Part shown: positions 29,736 to 42,640 of the stretch, piece by piece
Position numbering within the stretch: the stretch's first letter is position 1
Layout of the letters: the number at the start of each line of letters is the position of its first letter
Source: Halichondria panicea
Lineage: Eukaryota > Porifera > Demospongiae > Suberitida > Halichondriidae
Reading direction: 5' to 3'
DNA: 64,000 bases
Assembly: GCF_963675165.1 (NCBI RefSeq)
Contig: NC_087391.1
Span: 887,001-951,000, forward strand
Program-made: the position numbers and the translations under genes
Notes under the pieces: generated by a model
Told to the model about the DNA's origin: nothing
Databases searched by the model: none
The model's input: the letters and a program-made list of their open reading frames with translations, nothing else

Positions 29736-32700
29736 ATGTCCAGGTCTATTAGTGAGCCCACAAGGAGCCGCTTGTCTGCCTCCACAGACAAAGGTGCCAT
29801 TATCCTGGACATAGGGAGAATCTACACAAGGTTTGTTACATCATAAGAGAACTTAGTCACTATAGCTACCACAAATCACCCTTTTTCAGGTGTGGTTTCT
29901 CTGGAGAGGCTGCCCCGAGACACATCATACGAAGCCAGATCACTATGAGACCTCACAGACAGGTGCGGCAAAGAACGTAGCTATGGTCCAATGTTTTACT
30001 GTTTATTTTATTCAGCTTCAAGAAGTGTGGGACCCTAAGTACATCAACAGGGAGGAGCTGTATCTTATTCTGTGCCGATTCATTAGACACGTCTATCTCA
30101 AGTGAGTGCAATGACTAGTGTAACTAGACATTATTGTCGTTTGCATAATGTACGTAGTTCATAGATATAGATTAGGTCACAGATTAATGTTAGCTCTATT
30201 AGCTATTTTCTGGTGTACCTTTGCCTCATGCATAAACTTGTTTAAAAAAAAACTAGTGAGATCCTCGTTCCTATGCATTCGTGGCACACGCTCCCACACC
30301 CACAATGCGCTGAAGAATAGTGACATTTCAATTGAGCTGGCTCTTAGCGAGAGCCACTTCAATTAACAGTTTTGACATAATTATTGCTTATATAACCTAC
30401 ATGCCTGCCATCTAACATGTGTACAATTGGGACCTTATTCCAACAATTCCAATTGGCCATATTGTATAGGTATCTCATGGTGAACCCCAGGGAGTACCGA
30501 GTGGTGGTGGTGGAATCGCTCTACTGCCCCGCCCACTTCAGAAACACCCTCGCCAGAGCACTATTCAGCCACATGAATGTGAGCTTCATTGTTAGAAGCA
30601 TTGTTGAGTTGTCATGCAAGCTCAGAAAAAATATTTTTATGTTACGTTCCGTTCCTGATTAGGTTTCATGTATATCAGGTATGAATGTTCATTGTGCCTC
30701 TCTGTATGTTCAGGTTCCATACGCAGTGTTCATTCCCAGTCACCTGGTCAGCACCTTCACTATAGCGCGATCCACTGCTCTGGTCGTGGACGTGGGGTTC
30801 ATTGAGACCACCATACTACCGGTCAGTTGCAGGTCTACTCTGTTGCTGAGCGTCGTGGTTATCTTTGAGGGCTCATAACATTGATTGGATTGTCCAAATA
30901 GGATCAGTTCTATTGCATACAAAATGATCTTTAGGGTAGACTTTTGAATGGCTTTAGAGCACTGTGTGTCTGTTCTTTACATTGGTACAGAGTTGGACCC
31001 TAAGATCATCTTTCCTTAAGAATATCTAGCATATAATTGAACTCCCCTCCCCCCCTCTCCTGCCATTGTATCCATCATGTCCGGTGCCCTTGGTACATAG
31101 TGGACCCTAAGATCATCTTTCCCTATCCCCACCTATGTGCAGGTGTGTGAGGGTATTCCCCTAGTGGACGCCTGGCAAGCAACCAGCTTCGCCACACAAC
31201 ATCTGCAAGAGTGAGTGGCAAGAAATCAACATATTTATATGGAGCTGTACGATACTAGAGGCTACTATGTAGCGGAGATAACTTTTACAGCTACTCAGTA
31301 AATGTTTGTACATGTATATACAAACGGAAACACAGTGTACGCGGTTACATCTTTATCATGTGTTGATCTGTTGGTGTAGAGCTGTGCTGAGACTGTTGAT
31401 GGAGAGAGCCATGATTACTCTGACTGACACTGGGAGCAAGAAACCACTGGCGGCAGTGCAAGGTGGGTGGAGTCTAGGTGTGGCTGGCTTGAGAAATTTA
31501 TGTCTCTTTTTCTATACAGTTGAAAAACTCTTGAACAAAGAACTCGAAGACATTCTAGGTACGGTCACGTGGAAACTGTGTGGCATGGAATTCTATGCTA
31601 TTCTATTACCCCCCCCCCCCACACACACACACACACACATGCACACACAGTGCGGACATGCTTCGTACGCTCCAAGACCACACCTGAAGACAAGGTTCCC
31701 CCGGACACTGACTACCCTCTCAACTCACAGTACACACTACACATCGACGGCTATATCAGGTACCGTTTGTGCATTGAAGAGGCATTCAAAGAGAGTACAT
31801 GATAGTTATTCTGTGGTATGTTTGTGTTTTGAAACTCTGCTCACTACCGTGTTAGGGTTGTGCCATACTACAGTGTACATTGAAAAGTGTGTTTTTGAAA
31901 GTGATTTTGTGATCTGTGTACAGTGTTCATTGTTGCTTACCTGTTTAATCTCGTGCAGGGATCATGCAGCTGATGTACTGTTTGAGGATGAGGGGGAGGA
32001 TAGTCCCATACCTGCCTGCATCCTCAATGCACTCATGAAGGTATCTCTATAGTGTGTGTGTCCAATACACTTCATAATATTGTTTGTGCAATTGTGATTG
32101 TAAAACCATCAAAGTTGAAATCTACCTCCAGTAGAATACCTTACTTTGGTGGTCTATGGCAATTCTGACCCACCTTGATATGCATTTACATGACGTAGTG
32201 CCTCTGATTCTCTGTAACCCACTAACAGTGCCCTATTGACGCGAGGAGGGAACTGAGTGAGAACATCCTGGTCATGGGGGGATCAGCATCACTGATCGGG
32301 TTCAAGTACGTTGAATGATAATTACTGTTGTGTATAGCATGGCTGGCAGCTTGCTTGTTGTGCATGTAGTCTCAGTAGAGTATCATTGTATACATGTATT
32401 AGATATTAGAGTGTGCTGATCTTTACTATTCATCTAGAAGTAAGAAGACTTGTATATTGTATGGTAGTATGAATTAAGGCAAATTCCATGTCTGTCCAGT
32501 GGTTATTATGGTACGATTATTGTTTAGAGCTACAGTAACTGATTAGAGGTGTACCTTTCCTGTATCTGCTCGAAGGCACTACATTTTCTCCACTCGTACA
32601 GTTACCGTTTAAAGCAGGAACTGGAGGCGTTGGTGGGTGACCAGTGCCAGCGCTACCACTCCTCTCTGGGGGCGCTCTCCTTCAAATTCCACGACCCACC

Positions 32701-33025
32701 CTCACACCCCAACTGTGTGGCCTGGTGCGGAGGTGAGTATCATAACTCGTAAAAGGAGTTCGCTTTTTCTTAGCAATGTTCTAGATTTTTATCCCGCAAC
32801 TCTTCCTTTCCATTTGTAGCCTCCATCTTCGGGTCGTCTGAAATAGCCATGATGGAGAGAGCTATCACTAAGGACAAGTTCAAAGAGCTCAAGCAATTAC
32901 CCGAGTGGATGTCATGTGACCCGGAGCAACAGGAGCAACTCAAGACTGTATCGTTACGTAAAATGTTGCCCTCTGCACCATCAGCTCTTACTAGGAGAAT
33001 GGCCTCTCAACCTGGGAAGGTGTAA
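29736..33025 (+). CDS. ACTR10: actin-related protein 10 (dynactin pointed-end complex, Arp11)
   Basis: ARP10 caps the pointed end of the Arp1 filament in dynactin, the dynein cofactor. Thirteen exons join in phase: 29736-29830, 29890-29962, 30016-30101, 30470-30578, 30714-30821, 31143-31210, 31380-31462, 31520-31558, 31651-31759, 31959-32040, 32229-32305, 32602-32732 and 32820-33025. Total 1266 nt, 421 residues, near the usual length. Diagnostic blocks: GAIILDIGRIYTRCGFSGEA, YLMVNPREYRVVVVESLYCP, ALVVDVGFIETTILPVCEGI, TDYPLNSQYTLHIDGYIR and HPNCVAWCGGASIFGSSE. The start is the first ATG in frame. The acceptor of exon 9 lies right after a (CA)n run, which may vary. The gene looks intact. The window also holds ARP2, but nothing suggests the two are functionally linked. 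Confidence 0.94.
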
Positions 33026-33256
33026 CGAGAATTGAATCACCTGAATCTCCTGAATATTTTCTCTACAGTGTATTGCAATCTTATAGTGTAATCAATAGTA
33101 TACACTCCTGATATTATGTTATCCACATAATAACTATGTACAGTGTAACCTAGCCTCCTTCACAAGAGCGGCCTGGAATTGAGGCTAAGTGTAACCTTGT
33201 TGTAACTGAAGGGGGTGGGGCTGAGCCTGCACGCTAACGATCTTTACCGAAACAAC

Positions 33257-35336
33257 ATGGCCTACGTCTTGGAGTGTCTAGCTCTCTTGGCCCTGTATAC
33301 AGGCCTGGCAACAAGCAACTGTCCTCTCCACGGCTGCACCCTGGCCTGTTCTTACATATCTGACGTTCAATTTCTCTCACAGAGCCGTGAGCCCAGCCTC
33401 TCATGGAGCTGGAAGGGTGAGAATGGTATCGGACCCTCCGGTGCTGGCTGTGTCACCAATGGATTTAGGATAGTGTGTCCTGTGATCAATGATGATGGAA
33501 CGTAAGTTGCTACGATACATGGTGCATACTTTCTTCAAAGATGTGCCCTATAATTTATATATTCGGCAATACAGGTTTTGCAGAATCTTTGCAACCTCAA
33601 CTCTGTTTACGTTTATAATGGAATGCTTTCTTCCATAATTATAAGAAATGCTCAACCCTCGATCGACGCGTGATGTTGCAAAGATTCTGCAAAACCCTGT
33701 GCATCAAATGCATTCGGAATGGCCATAAATAGATATATCTTTAAAAAGTAAAAAAGTGTATGAACTTTATTCCTTGCATGTGCAGTCATGATTGCTGATT
33801 GCTCTGATACCTTCAGATCATTTCTGTTTTCCTGGGGCACAGCTGATGTTGATCGAAGGCCATGGAACGTTTCCTTAAAGGGCAATGCTGTGCTACCTAC
33901 TGTGGATTTTTCTGGAGACTTTATAGGATCTGACGGCCTCGTCCTAGTGGGGTATGGTAGCACTGGTACTCCGTTTGGGGAACCTGTTATCCTCTTCCCT
34001 GTGAACGGACAGCTGTTTGATTTGACGCTCGTGGCCTCTAAGGTTGTTCTGCTCTACAAGTGTGGATTCCTTGTGACGTATTTTACAAGTGAGTTCTGAG
34101 TACAGAAATGTATGCCTGGCATACCGTAGATTCTAAATATAATGTAACGCTACAATTGTGAGACTAATGTACTCAAAACGGTGACATAGGTGAAGTATCT
34201 CATAATTTAGAGGGCCCTTAACATTTTTTACTGATGAGCTATTCCAATATGATAGTGCTATTATAGCGCTAACACATTCTACCCCCCCCCCCCCACACAC
34301 CCCTACCCATCCACACACACTCCCCACACACCCCTACCCACCCACACACACTCCCCACACCCCCACCCACATACACTCCCCACACCCCCATACACATAAA
34401 CATCCCACACACACATACGCGCCCTCCACAGCTGGGATCCCCGATGCTAGCATATGGCTCAACGACACAGTGGATGGGGAGATGGGCACATTCATCCCTC
34501 TCAATAATCCTGCAGCACAGGGGAACAGATTCTACATTCTAACAGCGTTCAGGGCACATTCCAAAACCTCATTACAAACCAGTCTGAAGTTGAGGTTGTT
34601 TGCAATCGATATAAACAATTCCACTGTGTTGAGGATTTCCATTGCCTGGCACTATGACTTCACCATAACTAATACGTCCCTACCTTACTTGGAGAGCAGT
34701 GAAACAATGTGCACACTTCGACCTCCCCCCGAAGGTGTCAGGGCCAATCAAAATGGAAGGAATTCTCTCGCCCAAGTGGCAGTCTCTGGTGATAATCTAG
34801 TGACTGTTTTATTTCGATACAGAGACCCGAAAATCTTCGTTGATCCTAACCTGTATAATCACTCTCGAATGATGATAGTTGAAGATATGGGAAAGATGTT
34901 CACTGTAAGATTTAGTGGAGATACACTAAACTCATTTCAAGCCCTTGCTTTTAAAGATGACTCCTCCTACTGGACTGCTTTTTACTACCTTCGAACAAAG
35001 CAATCAACACTTCAACAACACATGTTCCCCCGAGGGGAAATGACGGCCGATATAAACATTGCACAGTTACTGGGAGTAGGAAGCAAGCAAGTGAATATTA
35101 CTAGTGATTTAACATTTCTGAATAGAGATGCAAGCTCTCCTCTCGTGTTTTGCGTGCTCGTGGAGAATGCAGACTCTAAATTATTGGCCGTGGACGTTTC
35201 TAATGAGAAGCTACTGTGGACTGTTAACTTAGGCTCTGAACTTTGCACCGGACAAATTAGCTCGGTTGATGGATCTAAGGACTCTTTTCTAGTTGTGACC
35301 ACCACTTCACAGTTGTTAGTGTACAGTTTAAATTAG
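33257..35336 (+). CDS. secreted protein with PQQ/WD-like beta-propeller features, unrecognised family
   Basis: Exons 33257-33501, 33817-34088 and 34432-35336 give 1422 nt, 473 residues. The N-terminus (MAYVLECLALLALYTGLATS, then NCPLHGC) is a good signal peptide followed by paired cysteines. The body has beta-rich repeats ending in motifs such as KLLAVDVSNEKLLWTVNLG and SFLVVTTTSQLLVYSLN, which look like PQQ/WD-type propeller blades, and several N-glycosylation sequons (NVS, NNS, NTS, NHS, NIT). I do not recognise an orthologue. Start choice: the upstream in-frame ATG at 33215 would add a non-signal leader, so 33257 is preferred. A family B MITE sits in intron 1, and a C/CA-rich tract precedes exon 3. 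Likely extracellular; function unknown. Confidence 0.75.
33572..33699. mobile_element. MITE family B, copy 2 (intron of secreted-protein gene)
   Basis: The ends CAGGTTTTGCAGAATCTTTG and AAGATTCTGCAAAACCCTG form inverted repeats and match the element at 18757-18895. The middle is diverged. It is non-coding. Confidence 0.8.
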
Positions 35337-35526
35337 TTTTTGTGTATGTGTTCATTCCAAGACGAATTTTCTCTAGATCTACCTGGTTCCGGTATATTAA
35401 AGAAAAATCGGCCTGTTTACTGTGCTGACTCATTAAAAATACTGAAAGTCTCTGCCATCCAAAGAAGTCAGAGAAAGAGAAACTGTTTCTCTGGCTAGCT
35501 AGCTAGACACATGTATACGGGTCAAG

Positions 35527-37595
35527 ATGTCCGAAGAGTGGAAGGCCAAACTTGATTCACCTATACAAAGTGTTCAAAGTAAGTTTGCAGCCTATGGATC
35601 TATAAACTACAAGTAGTAGTCACTAGTGTAGATCTACTAGCTATGTGTGTGTCTATGGCTGTGATATAATATCTCTCCACACCTCTTTACACACAGAACA
35701 GGTAGGGCACCTTGAGATCAACATAGAGGATATAGCGTCCCTACAGACCGAGCGGTGTGGTGTATGCTACCTCGAGAAGCCGAGCTCATCATTCCACGAG
35801 TATACCAGCTGTCAGCATCGATTCTGTGTTGACTGTATACAACGTGCTTACCATGACAACATAACAAGCTCGATGATCAGCATTCAGTGTCTAGAATGCA
35901 AGGGGCAGGTACATCCTGAAGAAGTCAAGAGTCTAGTCAACCACGAACTATACGAACGATATCTAAATCTCTCATTACGTAAGTGTCTATCAACCATCCC
36001 TGAAGTACGATATTGTCTCTCGCCTGATTGCCCTTATGCGTGTATTTTGGCCAAAGTCAAGTCAAAATCTGTTTCCGAGGAAGACAGACATTTTATTTGT
36101 CAGAGAGAAGAATGTAAGAGAGAGTATTGCAATGATTGTAAACTAACATGGCATCCGGACAAGACTTGTGCACAAGCAAGAGCTGAAGCGCCCGAGTCAG
36201 AAGCTATACCGGAGGCCATTCTCAAGCAACTAAACGCTAAACCGTGTCCCAGTTGCAAGTCTATGATTGAGAAGATGGAGGACGGTACGTGTAACGAAGT
36301 CAAGTGTGTCGTGTGCCACACCTCCTTCTGCTGGCTGTGTTTGAAGCCTGTGTCTGAGATGCACTTCATGAGGTATGTATTTAGACAGTGTACATTTTGT
36401 AGACACTTAGCGGATTCAGTTTCAGTTAAACTTTCAGTTAACCAATGTCCTTAGTTCCTGTTTCACATAAATGTTTCCCATAAATGCATCCTTATATAAT
36501 AAATCAATTCATGTGTACATAAATCAACTGATCTTCAATACATCATTTTTCAAGGTTACGTAGTGACTTTCTTAATTTATAATCACGCAAGCAATCTATC
36601 TCCCATAATACCCCCCACCCTTCCAGTCCTACCGGCTGCCCCATGTTCGGCAATCAGAGGTGGAGTCGTAAGAAGCGTTACTGTTGTCGACTGTGGCTAT
36701 GGATACTCGCTCCGTTTGGTACCCTCATAGTTGCTCTACTACTCATTCCCGTGATCATTTTAGCGCTTCCCATCGTGTTTGCATATTTTGTGAGTCAGGG
36801 GGGTAGATGTAGGTTACATATTTGGTAAGTCAGGGGGGGTAGATGTAGGTTGCATATTCAGTAAGTCAGGGGGTAGGTTGCATATTTGGTCAGTCAGGGG
36901 AGTGGATGTAGTACTAGCTTCCCCAGGCCTTGATTCGAGGTTTAGCTTTAGTGAGGGAGAAAGAGGAAAGAGTGAGGTATAGTGGGGAAGAAAAGGAAGA
37001 GTCGAGAATTTATTCACATTTGGGACTTGCTTTTATCAACCTACTATTGGAGCTATTTTACCATCTTCCAGTTGTCTATAACAGTTTTTGGAGCTGTAAA
37101 TACAAGCTTCACTAAAAGACAGTTGTGTACATGCAGTGCAGCTCTATTGTCTTTAATATGGCTATGTCTCTCCATCCCTACAGGTGTATGATTCCAAGTG
37201 CGCCCGCAATCGCTCAAAACCCTGTCGAGTCATCGTGGTGATTATCTTCACAATCATATCCATCCTCCTCTCTCCACTCATAGCCATACTCTGTTCTCTG
37301 CTGGTCATACCTATACTCATATTTTATGCCTATTGCTTTGTACCAGTTCACATCTGTGTGCAGAGCACGTGAGCCTTTTTGAACACATAATGTTTTACAG
37401 TAATTATACCTCAGTAGCTAGAATTCATTATTTATTTCATGAATTTAGTGCGTATAATTATTCTGCGTGCGTGTGACTGTTTTTTGAACACACAAATTGT
37501 TATTTATGTGAACATAATTTTAATTAATACAGTAGCTACCGGTGTATACTTATAGGGAAGCAGAAAAGCTTTCAGTCTCTTCATCGTTCTATTAA
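35527..37595 (+). CDS. RNF19-like RBR E3 ubiquitin ligase with two membrane segments
   Basis: RING-IBR-RING ligase, probably anchored in a membrane. Exons 35527-35578, 35697-36372, 36627-36789, 37184-37368 and, less surely, 37556-37595 give 371 residues. RING1 is C38-C85 (CGVCYLEK ... CLEC), IBR about C124-C175, and RING2 C201-C232 (CPSCKSMIEK ... FCWLCL). DGTCNEVKC places the likely thioester cysteine at C216. Two long hydrophobic blocks follow, about 263-296 and 312-350, as in RNF19A/B. The vertebrate proteins have a long Ser-rich tail; here the last proposed exon adds only EAEKLSVSSSFY and a stop, so this one is much shorter or has tail exons I missed. Exon 3's donor is embedded in a small tandem repeat. 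Confidence 0.87.
36780..36905 (+). repeat. tandem repeat containing the exon 3 splice donor of the RBR gene
   Basis: About three units of roughly 35-47 bp built on GCATATTTKGTRAGTCAGGGG and TAGATGTAGGTTG. The first unit contains the real exon end (GCATATTTT|GTGAGT). The next two copy it with GTAAGT-type donors, so the array duplicates a 5' splice site. Confidence 0.75.
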
Positions 37596-37777
37596 AGAAA
37601 AATTGGAGAGCTAGCCTCGATTTCAGGCCGCAAGGAAGAGAGAAACATGCTCCAAAGATAACAGTATATAATTATCTACCAACTGCTATACTGAATTGAG
37701 AGAGGGATAAAGACTCCTGACTACCTGGTTCTTGAAAGTTAGCGGTATATGACATCTGAACAACGTGTGTGAGTGCA

Positions 37778-40700
37778 ATGAGCTCTGTGCAAGTGGCAGT
37801 CAGAGCCAGGCCTCTCTCCCAAAGGTGAGGGATGAGCTGCCAGCTACTAACTGCATGGAGACACACACTGCACCCACACACAATATATAATGCAGTCTCA
37901 CTGTACAGTACACAGATCTACTGTATACTCTCTACGTACGTACACACATGTAGTCTCATGACGTCAAGATAAGAATGTGCATTGTAAAATGTATCCTTCT
38001 GATCGAGCTGGTACACATGGTTTTGTGCACAGCATTCATGTCTGTATAAACTGAAGTTTTGCATCCATCTAATTATGATGCTATGATGTAGTGAGTGTGT
38101 GGATAGTTCACTGCTAGAAAACTGAACGTGTTGACACCGATCTCACACCTCTACCACCTTGTATAGATTGATTATCAGATACTCTCCTAACTATAAATGT
38201 GATAGCTATGTACACATTGTACCTATTCCCAGCACTTTGAGACTCTGTTAGCACTTTTTGCATTGCAGCACCACACAGATAATTTCGCACGAGGCATGGC
38301 TGCATTGTTTGTGTGTCTAGCTGTTTGGTTATCAAAGATCCAGGCAGGGCAGAGAGTCAGAGACCCAATAGTACAGTGTGCCTATTATTGCATGTACAGT
38401 ATGTAGTTAACATCTCTCAATAGTTGCATTACATCCCGACCTCTCCCTTCACACCTATAGAGAGCTGGACAGTGGCACTCCATTCTCTACTGAGATGAGG
38501 GGACACTCCACCATTCTCTACAAGGTCAGCATATGCAATAATTATTGCTATGTAGCACTCTTGCATTATGTATAGTACAAGCATCCATTATTTATTATGC
38601 TGCATGGTGCAACATGCTATATGCAACAGTGACTGAAACTTGGCCGGCTTTTCTGCACCACTAGGGCATACACTCCTGGGTTTCCGGTCACTAACTGACC
38701 TAATTTCCCTGTACGCTACATGTGGGGTGAGGTGTGATTTCCATGTAGACTTATGTTACTCTTTCCCCCCGGCTCTTCATGTCCCCCCCCACAGAGCTCT
38801 GGTTCCCTGGTGAGGAGTCCTACTGGTGGGCGGAGCTCCGCTAAGGAGTTCCAGTTTGACCACTCCTACTGGTCCGTGAGTGCCAACGACCGACAGTTTG
38901 TACGACAAGAGAACGTGAGTAGTCCAGATGGAGGTACAAGAAGCCATACACTAGCACAACTGTACAGTCATGCAGTTATTGTCACCTGGTAATCTGCCGA
39001 GTACTGCAGTATACCATTATACTAGCAAACGATAGTTTTCCCTGATGTTTGACTGCCTTAGGCTACACTGTAGGTTTCGTTGTGTTGTATTCTGCCATGT
39101 TGGCAGAATAATGAATCATCAGCAGTCAAAATTCAAGCCAACTAACACAGTGCAGAGTCTAAGACAACCAATATAATAATATTCTTTGGACTGCACCAAA
39201 CAACAGTACACTAGCTATTTTGAGAGGTGTGAAGTCTCCCTACAGCTGTGTACTGTATTGTTCCCCCTCAGGTGTTTACTGATCTCGGAGTGCCTGTGCT
39301 GGAGGCGGCCTTCCAAGGTTACAATGCCTGTGTATTTGCGTACGGGCAGACTGGATCAGGGAAGACTTACACCATGATGGGCTCCGAGGTCAGTTGCCAT
39401 AACAACCTGTAGTAGTCACCTTGTGTGGTGTGGTTTTTTATCAGTGTGTATGGGAAGGGAGCATATGGTGTGTTTGTGTACTAGCAAGTCGTAGATACAT
39501 TTAACAAGTCCATTCATTGATCTGTCCTCTTGTTCTTTTAATTACTCTTCAAATTGTGTATTTTTTTCATTGTGTATGTGTCGATCTCTGTACTTGAAAC
39601 ATCTCCTTCTGCCTGTGCAGGATTCTCTGGGTCTCATCCCCAGGATTTGTGAGGTGAATTACAGCTGCTGACACAATGCAATCACATGACCGTGTTAGGT
39701 CGTGCGTACAATGTGACTATAATATTATAGTAGTGTAAACACGTGTAATTAACAGCGTTGTGCTAACTTGTGTTTTGTACACACGCACACTTAACCATCA
39801 GTTAATCCCCCATTGTTGTTATACATTGTTCATTTGCCCAATATTATTACTGTCTATATAATTAGGATACCATAATCAATCTTTGATCTTCAGGGCCTGT
39901 TTTCTCGGATGGTTCAAGAGAGAGTCAAGAATGGTGAACAAGTCTCCTTCCACACCACGGTCAGGTGGGTTTACCAGTTCATACCATTCAGAGTATAGTC
40001 CCAATTTAACAATTTTATAAGTTTGAGACTGATTCTGGTTTCAATGTTAATGATTTTCTGAAAGCTTAAAAGGAGCCCGTTTAGATGGTATGCTCAAATT
40101 CCAAATTTGGAACGGGCCATAATTTCTAATAGAGGACGTACTTGACAATGTTTTTAATTAGTTGAGCTTCGCTAGTTGGGTCTTCGCTAGTTGACAACCT
40201 ATTAATTACCATAAAGCTCCACCCAGGTTACATGTGTTATAGAGCTTCTTAATGGGCCTGTTTATATTTTGAAAATCGATCGTTCTAGACTGATGTTATG
40301 GCCTTGTTGTAAGATGGTTAGCAAAATTCCATCCGTGCTCGATCATTTTCCATGATATTTTCTTGCAGTTACATGGAGATCTATAATGAAAGGGTTCGTG
40401 ACCTTTTGAACCATGGAGGGTCCTCCGGCAGCAAAGTGCACAGTCTGCGTGTGAGGGAACATCCAACAGAGGGGCCGTATGTGGAGGGTAAGTGGGTGTG
40501 GTGTCTGAAATAGGGGGCGTATGTGCATGGAGGGTGAGTGGGTTGGGTGGGGTGTGAGAGGTCTGAAATAGAGGGGCGTGAGTGTAAAGTGAGTGGGTGG
40601 GGTGTGAGGGTGAGTGGGTGGTGTGTCTGAAATAGGGGGGTGTATGTGGAGAGTAGGGTAGTTGTCTGTGGCCACAATTTCAGGGCCTCCAAAAATCTTT

Positions 40701-42608
40701 CATTAGCCAATTCCAGAACTGCATCTTTTTTGGCGTCCTCTGCCACCACAGGTGTTGAATTAACTATCACCAGATGTGCTTCTTGTATGCAGGGCCGTAA
40801 CTAAGGGTATTAAGATTGTAGTTATGGATTAGATGATACTGATTCACCAGGTACCGTATTACTATAATATTTTGCGGGGGAACATTTTTGCGAATAATTA
40901 ATCCAAATCAGCCAAAAAAGCAATCTAACTATTGCGTTTTGGCGAGGATCGTGTGTAATTTTACCAGTACTAATTTTTTGTTGACGCTCGCAAAGTTCGC
41001 AAATGGTTTGATGCTCACAAAACATTCTAGTCATATATACGCTTGACATTGTACTCTTTCCCTAGAGCTGAGCAAACACGAGGTGACTGACTATCAGGGC
41101 ATCTCTCGACTCATTCACACAGGAAACTCTCACAGGTGCACAGCAGCTGCCTCTACAATCTCATTGTGTGCGAGTGGTTACATGTCTCTGTAGCCAGAGA
41201 TACAGAATTTTATATTTTTCTCACTCTTAAAATATTCAACTAGCTAATCTTCTGTTTACGTGAAGCCAATTAATAATATGATAGAATGGTTGTTGCATAC
41301 AATTACCAATATTTTCTCTCAAGTGTCATTCATTTTTCTTCGTACTCAGGGTTACAGCTGCTACTAAGATGAACGATTCGAGTAGTCGTTCCCACGCCAT
41401 CTTTACCATCAAGTTCACTCAAGCTACCTTCAAAGATGGCCTCCCCAGTGAGATTGTGAGCAAGATACACCTCGTGGACCTTGCAGGAAGGTGTGACCGG
41501 GGGTGTGGTTAGTCTCGTCCCACACACACACACTTCCTCGATCTCCTTAAATGCCTTAAATGCCTGTGTAGGAGGCTATAGAGTGTTAGTGTGTGGGTGT
41601 AGTGTGCGGGTGTAGTGTGCAAGTGTAGTGTGTGGGTGTAGTGTGCGAGTGTTAGTGTGCGGGTGAGGGAGTGGTCATGCGTGTAATGATTCTTCTTAGC
41701 CCAACTTTTAAAACTGAATAACTGGACTGCAAATGCACTAATAAAAGAAATTACTGACTAACAATATATTAATAAATACATAAAGTTCAACATAACACGA
41801 TTAGTTGTACATCTCTTTATGCATAACAGCAGTCACGATGCTACTCTCCTGGTGTGAATGTTTGCCTGGTACTATCAAAGGGGAAGATAAACAAACTGAC
41901 ACGGGAGCACAGACTAGCTACAGCACAGGTGGACACTTAAGGGTACAGACTCCTCCGTTGTCTTATAGCCTAGCCTCGAATAGAAGGGTACTCCTGGTTG
42001 TGAAGCAAGGACACCTATTCGTGGGTATCCCTCACTCAAAGCTGTCCCCATCTTTGATACTCGAGTGCAATATACAAGTTGAAGCTTGCATTTGTATTTC
42101 CCTGGTAGAGGAGTGTTATAAAATACAATTCTACTTTTAATAGAGACTGGTAAAGGATCACTTCAGCTGCAAATAATTATGTTGCTCTATCTCGAATAAA
42201 GGTCGCGTGTAGAGCTAGCCAACGTGCAAATTCAGGCTTCTTAGTTTTTGCTCGCTTTGATACGATGACAAAGCTTTAACTAATAACTTGGTGTGTGGAT
42301 GTTGTGTGGAGGCTATCTATGCTGTAAACGCAGTGCTATGGCAGCCAGGTTAGTAGACTCAGATGTCACAAACAAACCAACCGACTACTATGCCTGTGGC
42401 CGCCCATGCGCGCCTCGGGTATTGCTGCTGGTGTAATAATTTCAAGGATCATTACCTTATCCCTTTCAGTACGTTTGCAACCATGGGGAAAAGGGTCATC
42501 ACTTTAGTTTGAATTTGTGGTCAGCCCAACCTACCAACTTGGCTTGATTTGATCGCCGCCCCCCAATGAAGACTTGGCATAGAAGATGAGCGTGGGTCAA
42601 TGGTTATG

Positions 42609-42640
<32 letters not shown>

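Noticed and set aside
31306-32052. 248-codon plus-strand frame
   Set aside because: Read-through of ACTR10 exons and introns, including a (CA)n tract; the true exons use other boundaries.
3093-33025. Functional cluster of actin-related proteins (ARP2 and ACTR10 in one window)
   Set aside because: They belong to different complexes (Arp2/3 and dynactin), are separated by over 23 kb and unrelated genes, and are not recent duplicates.
41805-42140. 111-codon frame in the long kinesin intron
   Set aside because: No recognisable domain, repeat-rich setting and no splice context; probably chance.
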